Assembly (NCBI GenBank): GCA_016204945.1
Contig: JACQJQ010000208.1
Coordinates: 1 to 44,665, forward strand
Source of the DNA: Elusimicrobiota bacterium
Lineage (GTDB): Bacteria; Elusimicrobiota; Elusimicrobia; UBA1565; UBA9628
DNA length: 44,665 bases
Direction: 5' to 3'
Below are positions 24,333 through 32,855 of this stretch, piece after piece. Position 1 is the stretch's first letter. Each line of letters opens with the position of its first letter. Position numbers and translations under genes: made by a program. The notes below the pieces were generated by a model. It was not told the origin of the DNA and ran no database searches. It was given only the letters and a program-made list of their open reading frames with translations.

Positions 24333-24896
24333 ATGATCAAACTTCTGATTGCATCTTGTTTCGCTGTCCCTGCTTCCGCCGCCGTGCCCGCGCCTCTTGA
24401 GGCCATGCGCGCGATCGCTCTCGAGATCGGCGTCACGGCGCCCATCGATGCGCCCCTGCCGGCCGCGCCGGCGACGGCCATGCCGGTCAGAAGTCCTCGC
24501 CACTCGGTCGCCGTCTCCGGCACCGCCAACCTATTCGCCCGGGGCCGGCTGAGCTGCGACTCCTGGAGCGCGGAAACGGGCCGGATGCACGGGAAGGTAA
24601 CCGTTTTCGGCGACGTCACCATTTTCTGGAAGGACGTCCACGCTCAATTCCGGATCGAGGGGCTCGCGCTGGTGGAGGGGACCTGCTCCGAAGGCGCGGG
24701 GTGGGTCGAGGGCGAGGCCATTCTCTCTGGAACCGGCGACGCGGTCATCGTCAACACGAGCCCCAGTGTGAGCGGGGGAACGATGATCGTCAACACGAAG
24801 GTCAAGATCAGAGTTCAAGCCCGAGCCGCCTACGTCGATGCAATACTCGCTCCGGAGACGGGGCTGCCGGCGACCTTTCACCCGATCGATTTCTAG
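24333..24896 (+). CDS. Secreted protein of unknown function
   Basis: The protein has 187 residues with a signal peptide (about 1-17, IKLLIASCFAVPASAA). The first half of the mature chain is Ala/Pro-rich. The second half is a series of amphipathic strands (VTVFGDVTIFWKDVHAQFRIEG, DAVIVNTSPSVSGGTMIVNT), suggesting a small beta domain. I recognise no family. It is a single-gene unit, and its stop codon shares the bases CTAG with the stop of uvrB on the opposite strand. Confidence 0.7.
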   Translation: MIKLLIASCFAVPASAAVPAPLEAMRAIALEIGVTAPIDAPLPAAPATAMPVRSPRHSVAVSGTANLFARGRLSCDSWSAETGRMHGKVTVFGDVTIFWKDVHAQFRIEGLALVEGTCSEGAGWVEGEAILSGTGDAVIVNTSPSVSGGTMIVNTKVKIRVQARAAYVDAILAPETGLPATFHPIDF

Positions 24897-26920
24897 CCTT
24901 TGTTCCTGATGCCGCGTTTCGCGCGCCCGCTCGAGGGACGGCTCGCGGACATGGACTTCAGCTCGAAGAGCTGATCGCGCAGGAGGACGGCCGTCTCGAA
25001 ATCGAGCGCGTCGGCCGCGGCGCGCATGCGGTTTTCGACGTCCTTGATGATCGCGGGCAGCTCCTTGGCCGAGAGCGGCGCCTCGGCGTCGCGCAGGAGC
25101 ATGAGGCTCTCCCTCTTGGCCGCGCTCTGGAATTCCTCCAGCTCCTCGACCGCCTTGATGACGGTCTTGGGCTTGATGCCGTGCGTCTGGTTGTAGGCGA
25201 GCTGCTTGACGCGGCGCCGGGCCATCTCGTCCAGGGCGCGCTTCATGGAGCCGGTGACCGCGTCGGCGTAGAGGACGACCTGGCCGCCGACGTTGCGCGC
25301 GGCGCGGCCCGCGATCTGGATCAAGGTCGTCTCGGAGCGCAGGAAGCCCTCGTGGTCGGCGCCTAGGATCGCGACCAGCGACACCTCCGGGAGGTCGAGG
25401 CCCTCGCGCAGCAGGTTGATGCCCACGAGGACGTCGAAGACCCCCGAGCGGAGGTCCTGCAGAATCTGAATGCGCTCGAGCGAGTCGATGTCGGAATGCA
25501 GGTAGCGGACCTTGAGGCCCTTGGTCGTCAGGAAGGCGGCCAGGTCCTCGGCGGTGCGCTTGGTCAAGGTCGTGATCAGCGCGCGCTCCTTCTTGGCGAC
25601 GCGGCCGCGGAGGCGGGCGATCAAGTCGTCGAGCTGGCCCTCGGACGGCCGGATGATCGTTTCCGGGTCGATGAGGCCGGTCGGCCGCACCACCATCTCG
25701 ACGATCTCCCCGCGCGTCTTCTTGAGCTCGTAGGGGCCGGGCGTCGCGGACACGAACACGGTCTGGCCGACGAGCTTCTCGAACTCGGCGAATTGAAGCG
25801 GGCGGTTGTCCAACGCCGACGGCAGGCGCCAGCCGAAATCGATGAGGGTTTGTTTGCGCGCGCGGTCGCCCTCGTACATGCCGCCGATCTGCGGGATCGC
25901 GACGTGGGACTCATCGACGATGAGAAGATGATCCTCGGGAAAAAAGTCGATGAGGCAGTAGGGCCGCTCGCCCGGCGGCCGTCCGGAAAGGTGCCGGGAG
26001 TAATTCTCGATGCCGTGGCAGAAGCCCAACTCGCGCAGCATCTCGAGGTCGTGGCGGGTGCGCTGCTCCAGGCGCTGCGCCTCGAGCAGGCGGCCTTCGG
26101 ACTTGAAGCGGGAGAGGCTCTCGGCGAGCTCGAGCTTGATGGAGGCGATGGCGCGCTCGCGCCCCGGGCCGTCGGTGACGAAATGCTTGGCGGGGTAGAC
26201 CCACTCCCGGCCCAGGTCCTTGAGCTTGGCGCCGGTGAGCGGGTCGAACTCGATGAGCGAGACCACGCCCTCGTCGCCCAAAGTCGCGCGCACGGCGGTT
26301 TCCATATAGGCTGGAAAAACGTCGATGACGCCGCCTTTGACCCGGAATTTTCCGCGCGTGAACTCCGTTTCGTTGCGCTCGTAGTGCACCTCGACGAGCC
26401 GCCTGATCAGCTCGCCGCGGGTCACTTTCCAGCCGACCTCGAGCGGGACCGTGCGGTTCTCGTAGGCCTGCGGCGAGCCGATGTTGTAGATGCAGGACAC
26501 CGAGGCGACGACAAGCACGTCCCGGCGCGCGAGCAAGGAGCTCGTGCACCGCAAGCGAAGGCGGTCGATGCGGTCGTTGATCGAGGAGTCCTTCTCGATG
26601 TAGGTGTCGGTCGAGGGGACGTAGGCCTCGGGCTGGTAGTAGTCGTAGTAGGAGATGAAGAACTCGACGGCATTGTCCGGGAAAAAGGACTTGAACTCGG
26701 CGTAGAGCTGGGCAGCGAGCACTTTGTTGGGGGAGAGAACCAGAGTGGGCCGGTTCAACCGCTCCACGACGTTGGCCATCGCGAACGTCTTGCCCGAGCC
26801 GGTGACGCCGAGCAAGGTCTGGGCGGGAGCGCCCTCTTCGAGCCGCGAGACGAGCGTTTCAATGGCGGCGGGCTGATCGCCGGCGGGCTGGAACGAGGAG
26901 CGAAGGCGGAACGCGGTCAT
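24893..26920 (-). CDS. uvrB: Excinuclease ABC subunit B
   Basis: The protein has 675 residues, full length. The Walker A motif is GVTGSGKT at 38-45. The damage-probing beta-hairpin region is SYYDYYQPEAYVPSTDTYIE, the Walker B is LLIVDESHV, and helicase motifs follow (VSATPGPYE, RYLHSDIDSLERIQI, GINLLREGLDLPEVSLVAI, QIAGRAARN). The C-terminal UVR motif for UvrA/UvrC contact is RMRAAADALDFETAVLLRDQLFEL. UvrB verifies DNA lesions in nucleotide excision repair. It lies 7 nt after the pseudopilin-like gene and shares its promoter. Confidence 0.98.
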   Translation of the reverse strand: MTAFRLRSSFQPAGDQPAAIETLVSRLEEGAPAQTLLGVTGSGKTFAMANVVERLNRPTLVLSPNKVLAAQLYAEFKSFFPDNAVEFFISYYDYYQPEAYVPSTDTYIEKDSSINDRIDRLRLRCTSSLLARRDVLVVASVSCIYNIGSPQAYENRTVPLEVGWKVTRGELIRRLVEVHYERNETEFTRGKFRVKGGVIDVFPAYMETAVRATLGDEGVVSLIEFDPLTGAKLKDLGREWVYPAKHFVTDGPGRERAIASIKLELAESLSRFKSEGRLLEAQRLEQRTRHDLEMLRELGFCHGIENYSRHLSGRPPGERPYCLIDFFPEDHLLIVDESHVAIPQIGGMYEGDRARKQTLIDFGWRLPSALDNRPLQFAEFEKLVGQTVFVSATPGPYELKKTRGEIVEMVVRPTGLIDPETIIRPSEGQLDDLIARLRGRVAKKERALITTLTKRTAEDLAAFLTTKGLKVRYLHSDIDSLERIQILQDLRSGVFDVLVGINLLREGLDLPEVSLVAILGADHEGFLRSETTLIQIAGRAARNVGGQVVLYADAVTGSMKRALDEMARRRVKQLAYNQTHGIKPKTVIKAVEELEEFQSAAKRESLMLLRDAEAPLSAKELPAIIKDVENRMRAAADALDFETAVLLRDQLFELKSMSASRPSSGRAKRGIRNKG

Positions 26921-26927
26921 GCGGGCC

Positions 26928-27359
26928 TCAGCGCTTGCCGAGGGGGCCTCGAAGCTTCACCGACGTGCGTTGCGGGTCGAGGACGTTGGCTTCGAGGCGG
27001 AAGCGGTCAGCGCCCCCGACGACGGCCAGGGTCTCGAGGTCCACGCTGCTCCGGAGCTTCTCCCGAAGCTGGGCGCCGTCGGGCGCGGAGGCCAGGAGCG
27101 TCTCGAGGTCGCCGGCGAAGACCCCGTGCGCGCCGCGGTAGGCCATCTGCAGATCGTACAGCCGCATCAGGCACAGATGCGACTGGTAGCGGATCTCCGC
27201 GATCGCGCGCTTCGGCTTCAGATAAAGCCGCCAGCCGACGCCCGCGCCGGCCGCTCCGAGCGTCAGCGAGAGCGCGATGCGCAACAGCGTTCGCGGCTCG
27301 AAGAGCCGGCTCCCGAGGCTGGAGAAAAAGGACGGAGAGGGCGGGGCGGTATCTCCCAT
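26928..27359 (-). CDS. Pseudopilin-like single-pass membrane protein
   Basis: The protein has 143 residues from ATG 27359; ATG 27371 is in frame but overlaps the -10 box. One membrane helix (about 25-45) is followed by a helix and the segment LMRLYDLQMAYRGAHGVFAGDLETLL. That layout and wording resemble the N-terminal part of type II secretion and type IV pilin-like proteins. The prepilin cleavage site (G-F/M-xxxE) is absent, so it is not a processed pilin. The C-terminal 60 residues look like a small sheet. It is the promoter-proximal gene before uvrB; a functional link to DNA repair is not evident. Confidence 0.7.
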   Translation of the reverse strand: MGDTAPPSPSFFSSLGSRLFEPRTLLRIALSLTLGAAGAGVGWRLYLKPKRAIAEIRYQSHLCLMRLYDLQMAYRGAHGVFAGDLETLLASAPDGAQLREKLRSSVDLETLAVVGGADRFRLEANVLDPQRTSVKLRGPLGKR

Positions 27360-27369
27360 GGGTCGGTTC

Positions 27370-27398
27370 ATTATGGAACGGGCCACGGGCCCTGTCAA
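27370..27398 (-). promoter_or_regulatory. Sigma-70 promoter of the pseudopilin-uvrB operon
   Basis: On the minus strand a perfect TTGACA (27398-27393), a 17-bp spacer and CATAAT (27375-27370). ATG 27359 follows after 10 nt, so the leader is only a few bases. Confidence 0.75.
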
Positions 27399-27412
27399 GA
27401 CTCCGGAAGGTG

Positions 27413-27418
27413 TAGAAT
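27413..27418 (+). promoter_or_regulatory. -10 box of the MFS gene, with a possible leaderless mini-ORF
   Basis: TAGAAT at 27413-27418. Seven bases after it a GTG (27426) opens an 8-codon frame (MRTFEGGR) that stops at 27450-27452, one base before the GTG 27454 of the exporter. The exporter itself has an AGGGGGG ribosome-binding site at 27440-27446. No -35 consensus is seen. Confidence 0.5.
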
Positions 27419-27453
27419 TCCGGGCGTGAGAACGTTCGAAGGGGGGCGCTGAC

Positions 27454-28644
27454 GTGTTCTCGGCCTTGAGCCACCGCAATTTCCGGCTTTTCTTCTTCGG
27501 CCAGTTGGTCTCCATGATCGGGTCCTGGATGCAGGTCACCGTCCAATCGTGGCTGGTCTACCGCCTGACGAAGGACCCCCTGATGCTGGGCCTGGTCGCC
27601 TTCGTCGGCCAGTTTCCGGCGTTCGTGCTCGGCTTCTACGCGGGCTTCGCCATCGATCACGCCGACCACCTGCGCCTGGTCAAGCGCACGCAGTTCTTCG
27701 CCATGGCGCAGGCCGCGGCGCTGGCTCTGCTGACCTGGGGGGGGCACATCCAGGTGTGGCAGGTCTTCGTCCTGTCCCTGGGCCTCGGCGTGGTCAGCGC
27801 CTTCGATATGCCCGCGCGCCAGGTCCTGATCGGCGAGCTGGTGTCCGTGGAGCACCGGCACAACGCGATCGCGCTCAATTCGACCCTCGTCAATATTTCG
27901 CGCATCATCGGTCCCGCTCTCGCGGGCCTCGCGATCGCCTATACGGGCGAGGCGGGATGCTTCGCGATCAACGCGCTCAGCTATGTCGCCGTGCTGGCCG
28001 CGCTGAAGGCGATGCGGGGCGTGCGCCAGCCTCCTCCCCATGAGCCGGCGGAGGGGCCGTGGCGGGAGATCGGCGAAGGCATGGGCTACGCGTTCGGCCG
28101 CGAGCCGATCCGGCTCGTCCTTCTGACGCTTGGTGTTTTCAGCTTCGTCGCCTTGCCGGTGTACACCCTGCTGCCGGTGTTCGCCGAGGACGTTCTGCGC
28201 TCGGGAGTCCGGGGACTCTGCCTTCTGTCCTCGTTCTCGGGAGCGGGGGCGACGATCGGGGCCTTGGTCTTGGCGCGGCGGCGCGGCGCGGCCGGCGTGG
28301 GCGGCGAGATCATCGCCGGCATGGCCGGCATGGCCGCGGCTCTAGCGGGCATGGCCTGGTCGCGCCGCCTGCCAGCTTCCTGCTTTTTCATGGCGCTCGT
28401 CGGCTGGTGCACGATCAGCGTGCTCGCCGGCGCGAATACGGCGCTCCAGGAGCTTTCCGACGATCGTCACCGCGGCCGCGTGGTGAGCTTCTACTCGATG
28501 ATCTTCGTCGGGATCGCCCCGTTGGGGAGCTTCCTGGCGGGCGGGCTCGCCTCGCGTTTCGGCGTGGCCTGGACCACCGCGGGCATGGCGGCCTGCATGG
28601 TCGCGCTCGCCGCCGGCTACGGCCGCCGCATGCGTGCGATCTAG
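27454..28644 (+). CDS. MFS transporter, EntS/MFS_3-type
   Basis: The protein has 396 residues with about 12 hydrophobic segments, starting at GTG 27454. The opening ALSHRNFRLFFFGQLVSMIGSWMQ, the WLVYRLTKDPLMLGLVAF segment and VNISRIIGPALAGL are typical of the MFS_3 branch (EntS and macrolide-type exporters). It is a proton-driven exporter or importer of unknown substrate. Divergent from the uvrB operon and followed by an independent small gene. Confidence 0.92.
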   Translation: MFSALSHRNFRLFFFGQLVSMIGSWMQVTVQSWLVYRLTKDPLMLGLVAFVGQFPAFVLGFYAGFAIDHADHLRLVKRTQFFAMAQAAALALLTWGGHIQVWQVFVLSLGLGVVSAFDMPARQVLIGELVSVEHRHNAIALNSTLVNISRIIGPALAGLAIAYTGEAGCFAINALSYVAVLAALKAMRGVRQPPPHEPAEGPWREIGEGMGYAFGREPIRLVLLTLGVFSFVALPVYTLLPVFAEDVLRSGVRGLCLLSSFSGAGATIGALVLARRRGAAGVGGEIIAGMAGMAAALAGMAWSRRLPASCFFMALVGWCTISVLAGANTALQELSDDRHRGRVVSFYSMIFVGIAPLGSFLAGGLASRFGVAWTTAGMAACMVALAAGYGRRMRAI

Positions 28645-28666
28645 ACCTTATGTCCTACGAGGAGCC

Positions 28667-28680
28667 GGGTCTTTAGACCC
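28667..28680. repeat. Tight hairpin after the MFS gene
   Basis: GGGTCT (28667-28672) and AGACCC (28675-28680) form a perfect 6-bp stem around TT, 22 bp after the MFS stop codon. Only two T follow, so it is a weak terminator candidate at best. Confidence 0.35.
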
Positions 28681-28704
28681 TTCGCCCGGAGCCGTCCTCG
28701 CGGC

Positions 28705-28710
28705 TACACT
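28705..28710 (+). promoter_or_regulatory. -10 box of the gene at 28717
   Basis: TACACT touches an ATG at 28711, which would be lost from the transcript. The in-frame GTG at 28717, 6 nt after the box, is at the expected transcription start. No clear -35 box. Confidence 0.5.
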
Positions 28711-28716
28711 ATGGGC

Positions 28717-29043
28717 GTGAACTCCACGGAGATGTACGTCCAGTTCATGTTCACCCTCGCGGTCGGACTCGCGGGCGTCGGCATGGTGCTGAAAACGCTC
28801 CTCGACACGATTCTGCGGGAGTGGGACGCGGTGTACGAAATCCGGAAGCGCTGGCAGTCGCTGTTCCATGCCCGTCCTTACGCGGAATCGGTGCGCGCCG
28901 AGGACATCCTGATGGAGATCGAGCGCGACCACGTCAAGCGCCGCATGCCCGAGCGGCTGATCGACCGCCGCCGCGAGGCCCTGCGCGGCGTCCGCGAGGC
29001 CGAAGACCGGCTCTCCTCGCCGCGCGTCCCCGAAAGCGTCTAG
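28717..29043 (+). CDS. Small membrane protein, unknown function
   Basis: The protein has 108 residues from GTG 28717 (110 if ATG 28711 is used, but that codon abuts the -10 box). One membrane helix (about 10-30, FMFTLAVGLAGVGMVLKTLL) is followed by a highly charged helical tail with many Arg and Glu. I do not recognise the family. It stands alone between the MFS gene and the DUF4175-like gene, each of which has its own promoter. Confidence 0.65.
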   Translation: MNSTEMYVQFMFTLAVGLAGVGMVLKTLLDTILREWDAVYEIRKRWQSLFHARPYAESVRAEDILMEIERDHVKRRMPERLIDRRREALRGVREAEDRLSSPRVPESV

Positions 29044-29080
29044 GCGAGGCCTTCGACTGGCGCGGCCGGGTCGGTTTCGG

Positions 29081-29086
29081 TACACT
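29081..29086 (+). promoter_or_regulatory. -10 box of the DUF4175-like gene
   Basis: TACACT ends 5 nt before ATG 29092, again predicting a leaderless transcript. No -35 consensus at 17 bp. Confidence 0.5.
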
Positions 29087-29091
29087 GAGGC

Positions 29092-32000
29092 ATGAGCCTT
29101 GAAAAGCGCGCGTTCGGCTGGCGCGCCCAACGCCGACGGGCCGTCGCCCTCGAAGCCGCGGTCCGCATCCTGGGGTGGGGGCTCGCCGCCGCCGCGGCGA
29201 TGGCCGCGGCGGATCGATTGTTGGTCCTGCCGCGTCCGGCGCGGATGGCGGCGTGGCTAGCCGGCGCGGCGGCGCTTGTTCTCGCCGTCCGGCGCGAGCT
29301 CGCGGCGCCTTGGCGCGCGGGAGGCTGGGAGTCTATTTTCGCGGACGCGGCGCGCCGCTGGCCCGCGACGCGCCCGATGTTCTCCTCGGCGTGGGCGCTG
29401 GGCGGCGACCGAGGCGGGCGGGGCGTATCCGAGGAACTGCGCCGCGAGCATCTCGCGCGCGCCGACGCCCTGGCCGCGGGTCTGCCGGAGGAGCCGTTGT
29501 ACCCGTGGAAGCCCACGCGCGCGGCCCGCGCCGGCGCGTTCGCCGGAGCCGCGGCGCTGGCGTTGGGCCTTGCGGCCGGGGCGTCCTGGACGCGCGTGCT
29601 GGCGCCTTGGCTCGATGCGCCTCTCGATCGCCTCGTCGTCCTTTCGCCCGGAGACGCCGGCGTGGATTGGGGCGCGCTGGTCCTCCTGAGCGCTCGGCTT
29701 ACGCCGGAGGGGAAGGCGGCCGGTTTGCGCGGGGCCGACCTGACTCTTGAGACGCGCGGCGCCGACGGAGCGTGGCGCGCGGCGGCGTGGGACGCGGTGG
29801 ACGGGGAGAGCGCCTCCTTCGAGACCGGCGCCCTGACGGGCCGCTTGGACTATCGGGCGCGCCGGCGCGGCATGGTCACGAGCGTCAAGCGCCTGCTTCC
29901 GGTTCCCGCGCCCCGCTTCAAGGACGCGAGGGCGGTCGTTCACGGCTCGCGCGGCGTCAAGACCTTCATCCTCGGGGAGGACGCCGCGGCGCGCGCGCGG
30001 CGCGGAGATTGGGTGACGGTGCGGGGCGTCTCGGAGGCCCCGCTCGCCTCGGCGCTCCTGCGCCTGTCGACTTTGCCCGCGCCGATCGCCATGCGCGAGG
30101 CCGGCGGCGCATGGTCGGCGGGATTTATGGCGGAGGAGGACGCGGCGCTGTCGTTCCTCCTGGTCTCGAGGGACGCGCGGCGCGATCCGTCGCCGCCGGT
30201 CTACGCGTTGTCCGTGCTCGGCGACGCGAAGCCGTCCGTCGAGCTGTTGTCGCCCCAGGTGCCGCTGCAGGCCGGGCCGCGGGATTCTGTGACGATCGCC
30301 TACGCCGCGCGCGACGACGGGGCGCTCACGCGCCTCGAGCTCGTCGTTCATGCGCCGAAGGGGGACGTTCGCCGCGCGCTGACTCTCGAGCGCGGATCGG
30401 CGGAGACGATCGGCGACGCGGCGCTGGCCTTGCGCGAGCACGCCCCGGGCAGCCTCGTCGAATTCTGGCTCGAGGCGTTCGACGACGCGTCTCCGCCGCA
30501 GTCCGCGCGCTCCGAAAAAGGTTCGGTCGAGGTCGTCGACGTCGACGCCGCGCACACGGCGGCCCTCGCGGCGCGCGAAAGGGCGCTGACGGCGCTCGAC
30601 CGCGCCGCCGAGGCGGCGGAGGCGGCCGCGAAGGCCTCCGCCGCCGGCGACGATCGCGCCGCGCGCGAGACCGCGCGGCGCGTCTCGGGGCTGTGGCCGG
30701 TCGCGGCGGGCGCCGTCATGGCCTGGAATGAGGCGATGAGGGACGACGTCCGGGCCAACCCCGGCCTTGCCGACCAGGCCGCGGCCGCCGCCGAGAGCCT
30801 GGCCGCCGCCGGCATGGAGGGCCTGCCGAAGGCCGCCTCGGCCCTGGAACGGGGCGACTTCGCGGGATCCGCGCGCGAGCAGACGGCGCTGGCCGAGCAG
30901 GCGCGCGCGGCCTCGTCGGCCCTGCGCGCCGGCTCGAGCGTGCAGAGCGCCCAGGACATGGCCGATCGCGCCTACGATGCGGAGCGCGAGGGCCGAGAGA
31001 TCGGCGAATCCATCGAACGCATGAAGGGCGCGCTCGCGCCCGCGCAGGCCGCGGAGCTCCAGCGGGCCCTGGACGCCGTGGACTCTGCGCTCGAGGAGCT
31101 CCGGAAATCGATCGACGCGCTTCCCGAGGCGTCGCCGGAAGCGGGCCAGGTCCGGGAGCTGCCGCTCAATGACGCCCGCGAGTCGGCGGCCGCCCTGCGC
31201 CGCGCCCTGCGTGGCGGCGACGCCGCCGGCGCCGCCAAGGCGGCGAGAGAGCTCGCGGAGAGGCTCTCCCGGGTCGCGAAGGGCTTGCGCGAGTCGGGCC
31301 GGCGCGTCGCCGGCGGGCAGGCCGGCCGCGCGAAGGAGGCGGCCGAACGCGTCGCCCAGGCGTGGCGGGAGGCGGTCGCGCGCCAGGAAAAAGCCGTCGA
31401 GGCCGCGCGCCGTCGGGAGAACGCGCGGCTGGCGGGAATGGTCCGCGCGCAAAAGGAGCTGCTGCTGCGGACGCAGGACGCGATCGACTCGGCGCTGTCC
31501 TCCGCCCCCTCGGCCGAGACCGAACGCGCGGCCCGGGCGGCGCGCGAGAGCCTCTCGGCGGGCAGGATCGACGAGGCGGTCGGGCGCCTGCGCGCGGCGA
31601 AGGCGCTCCATGCCGCCGCGGCCGCCCTCGAGCGCGGCGTCGGCGCCCCCGTTCCCGACCCGGGCGCGGCGCGCGAGGCGGCCGACGCGCAGGCCTCGGC
31701 GCGCGAGTCGGCGGGCCGCTTGCGGCGGGAGGTCTCCGGCGCGGCCGGCCTTCTCGGCTTCATGCCCGGGGGGCCGGTGCGCCGCATCGACGACGCCATG
31801 TCCGAGCAGGCGGCGAGCGAGGCGTTTCAGCGCCGCGGGGACGCGGCCGAGGGCCTGCGCCGGGGCGAGGCCGCTCTCGCGATCCTTCAGGAGGGCGACA
31901 AGGATTCCTCCGGCGGCCCGTCAGGGGGGGGCGCTTCCGGCATGGGCGGGGCAATGAGCCGTCCGTTCGAAATGCCGGGAAGCGTCGTGCGCGCCGCGCC

Positions 32001-32166
32001 TCGCGGCGCCCGGGGAAGCGCGACGGGACGCGTGCGCCTGCCCTCCGCCGACGAATACAGGCCTCCGCGCGAGCTGCGCGAGGAGCTCGAGCGCTCCCTG
32101 CGCGAGCCGCGTCCCGCCGCCCACGATTCCGCGATCAAGGAGTATTTCCGCCGCCTGGTCCGGTGA
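29092..32166 (+). CDS. Large DUF4175-like membrane-anchored coiled-coil protein
   Basis: The protein has 1024 residues. Three hydrophobic segments lie in the first 170 residues (near 25-45, 48-65 and 142-165), separated by a cytoplasmic loop with the WESIFADAARRWPATRPMF element. Beta-rich, Ig-like stretches follow from about 185 to 490. From about 495 to 940 the chain is an almost continuous Ala/Arg/Glu coiled coil. The C-terminus is a Gly/Ser/Pro linker and a short basic helix. The layout matches DUF4175-type proteins that often accompany MoxR/BatA genes, but none are adjacent here. The function is unknown; the coiled coil suggests a structural or scaffolding role in the envelope. Confidence 0.75.
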   Translation: MSLEKRAFGWRAQRRRAVALEAAVRILGWGLAAAAAMAAADRLLVLPRPARMAAWLAGAAALVLAVRRELAAPWRAGGWESIFADAARRWPATRPMFSSAWALGGDRGGRGVSEELRREHLARADALAAGLPEEPLYPWKPTRAARAGAFAGAAALALGLAAGASWTRVLAPWLDAPLDRLVVLSPGDAGVDWGALVLLSARLTPEGKAAGLRGADLTLETRGADGAWRAAAWDAVDGESASFETGALTGRLDYRARRRGMVTSVKRLLPVPAPRFKDARAVVHGSRGVKTFILGEDAAARARRGDWVTVRGVSEAPLASALLRLSTLPAPIAMREAGGAWSAGFMAEEDAALSFLLVSRDARRDPSPPVYALSVLGDAKPSVELLSPQVPLQAGPRDSVTIAYAARDDGALTRLELVVHAPKGDVRRALTLERGSAETIGDAALALREHAPGSLVEFWLEAFDDASPPQSARSEKGSVEVVDVDAAHTAALAARERALTALDRAAEAAEAAAKASAAGDDRAARETARRVSGLWPVAAGAVMAWNEAMRDDVRANPGLADQAAAAAESLAAAGMEGLPKAASALERGDFAGSAREQTALAEQARAASSALRAGSSVQSAQDMADRAYDAEREGREIGESIERMKGALAPAQAAELQRALDAVDSALEELRKSIDALPEASPEAGQVRELPLNDARESAAALRRALRGGDAAGAAKAARELAERLSRVAKGLRESGRRVAGGQAGRAKEAAERVAQAWREAVARQEKAVEAARRRENARLAGMVRAQKELLLRTQDAIDSALSSAPSAETERAARAARESLSAGRIDEAVGRLRAAKALHAAAAALERGVGAPVPDPGAAREAADAQASARESAGRLRREVSGAAGLLGFMPGGPVRRIDDAMSEQAASEAFQRRGDAAEGLRRGEAALAILQEGDKDSSGGPSGGGASGMGGAMSRPFEMPGSVVRAAPRGARGSATGRVRLPSADEYRPPRELREELERSLREPRPAAHDSAIKEYFRRLVR

Positions 32167-32188
32167 GTGCCGGGCCCGACACTTATCG

Positions 32189-32194
32189 TATAAT
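32189..32194 (+). promoter_or_regulatory. -10 box of the CpXC-cca operon
   Basis: A perfect TATAAT, 7 nt before ATG 32202. No -35 consensus is found. Leaderless start predicted. Confidence 0.6.
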
Positions 32195-32201
32195 CGCGCC
32201 G

Positions 32202-32855
32202 ATGTCATTCCAGGGAAGCGTCGAGGCGAACTGCCCCTCCTGCGCGGACGGATTCACCGCTCCGGTCTGGAGCTTCGTGCATGGCGGCAAGGACGCGGTC
32301 CTGCGCGATCAGGCCAAGGCCATGGAGTGCAATATGCTCCTGTGCCCGAGCTGCGGGGCGGCGTTCCTGCCCGAGGCCGCCTGGATCTACTACGAGCCCG
32401 AGGAGGAGATACTGGCCTTCGTCTTCCCGGCGTCGTTCAAGGCCGAAGAGGCCAAGTGGCGCGACAAAATGAAGGCGGATTTCGTCGCCATGCGCGAGGC
32501 GCTCGGCGACCATCTGCCGGTCGGCCACGAGCCCGAGGTGTTCTTCGGCCCCGAGGGCCTCGCCCGGCTCCTCGAGCTCGAAGATTGGCGCCGCGACGAG
32601 CGCGACGTCATGGCTTCTTTCGCCGCGGAACTCAAGCTCTCCCTGTACAAGTCGAGCCCCGCGTGGGCGCGCGAGCATGGCGCTCCGTCGTGGCTCCCCT
32701 ACGAGGGCAAGGCGCCGACGCGCGGCGCCGTGATCGCCGGCATCAAGAAGCTCGTCGAGGCCAACGACCGCCTCACGACCTGGTCCGATTATCTGGGGCG
32801 GCTCGAGAAGGATCCCGCCGCGGGCCTGCCGCCCGCCGCGATGGCGGCGCATTGA
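32202..32855 (+). CDS. CpXC-domain protein
   Basis: The protein has 217 residues. It opens with the zinc-ribbon-like pattern CPSC (C11, C14), then C43 and a second CPSC (C48, C51), with FTAPVWSFVHGGKD between. This is the CpXC domain, a presumed metal-binding fold. The remaining 150 residues are mostly helical with no known motif. CpXC proteins have no established function. Its stop overlaps the TTG start of the tRNA nucleotidyltransferase gene (TTGA), so the two are co-translated; a role near RNA or ribosomes is possible but unproven. Confidence 0.85.
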   Translation: MSFQGSVEANCPSCADGFTAPVWSFVHGGKDAVLRDQAKAMECNMLLCPSCGAAFLPEAAWIYYEPEEEILAFVFPASFKAEEAKWRDKMKADFVAMREALGDHLPVGHEPEVFFGPEGLARLLELEDWRRDERDVMASFAAELKLSLYKSSPAWAREHGAPSWLPYEGKAPTRGAVIAGIKKLVEANDRLTTWSDYLGRLEKDPAAGLPPAAMAAH

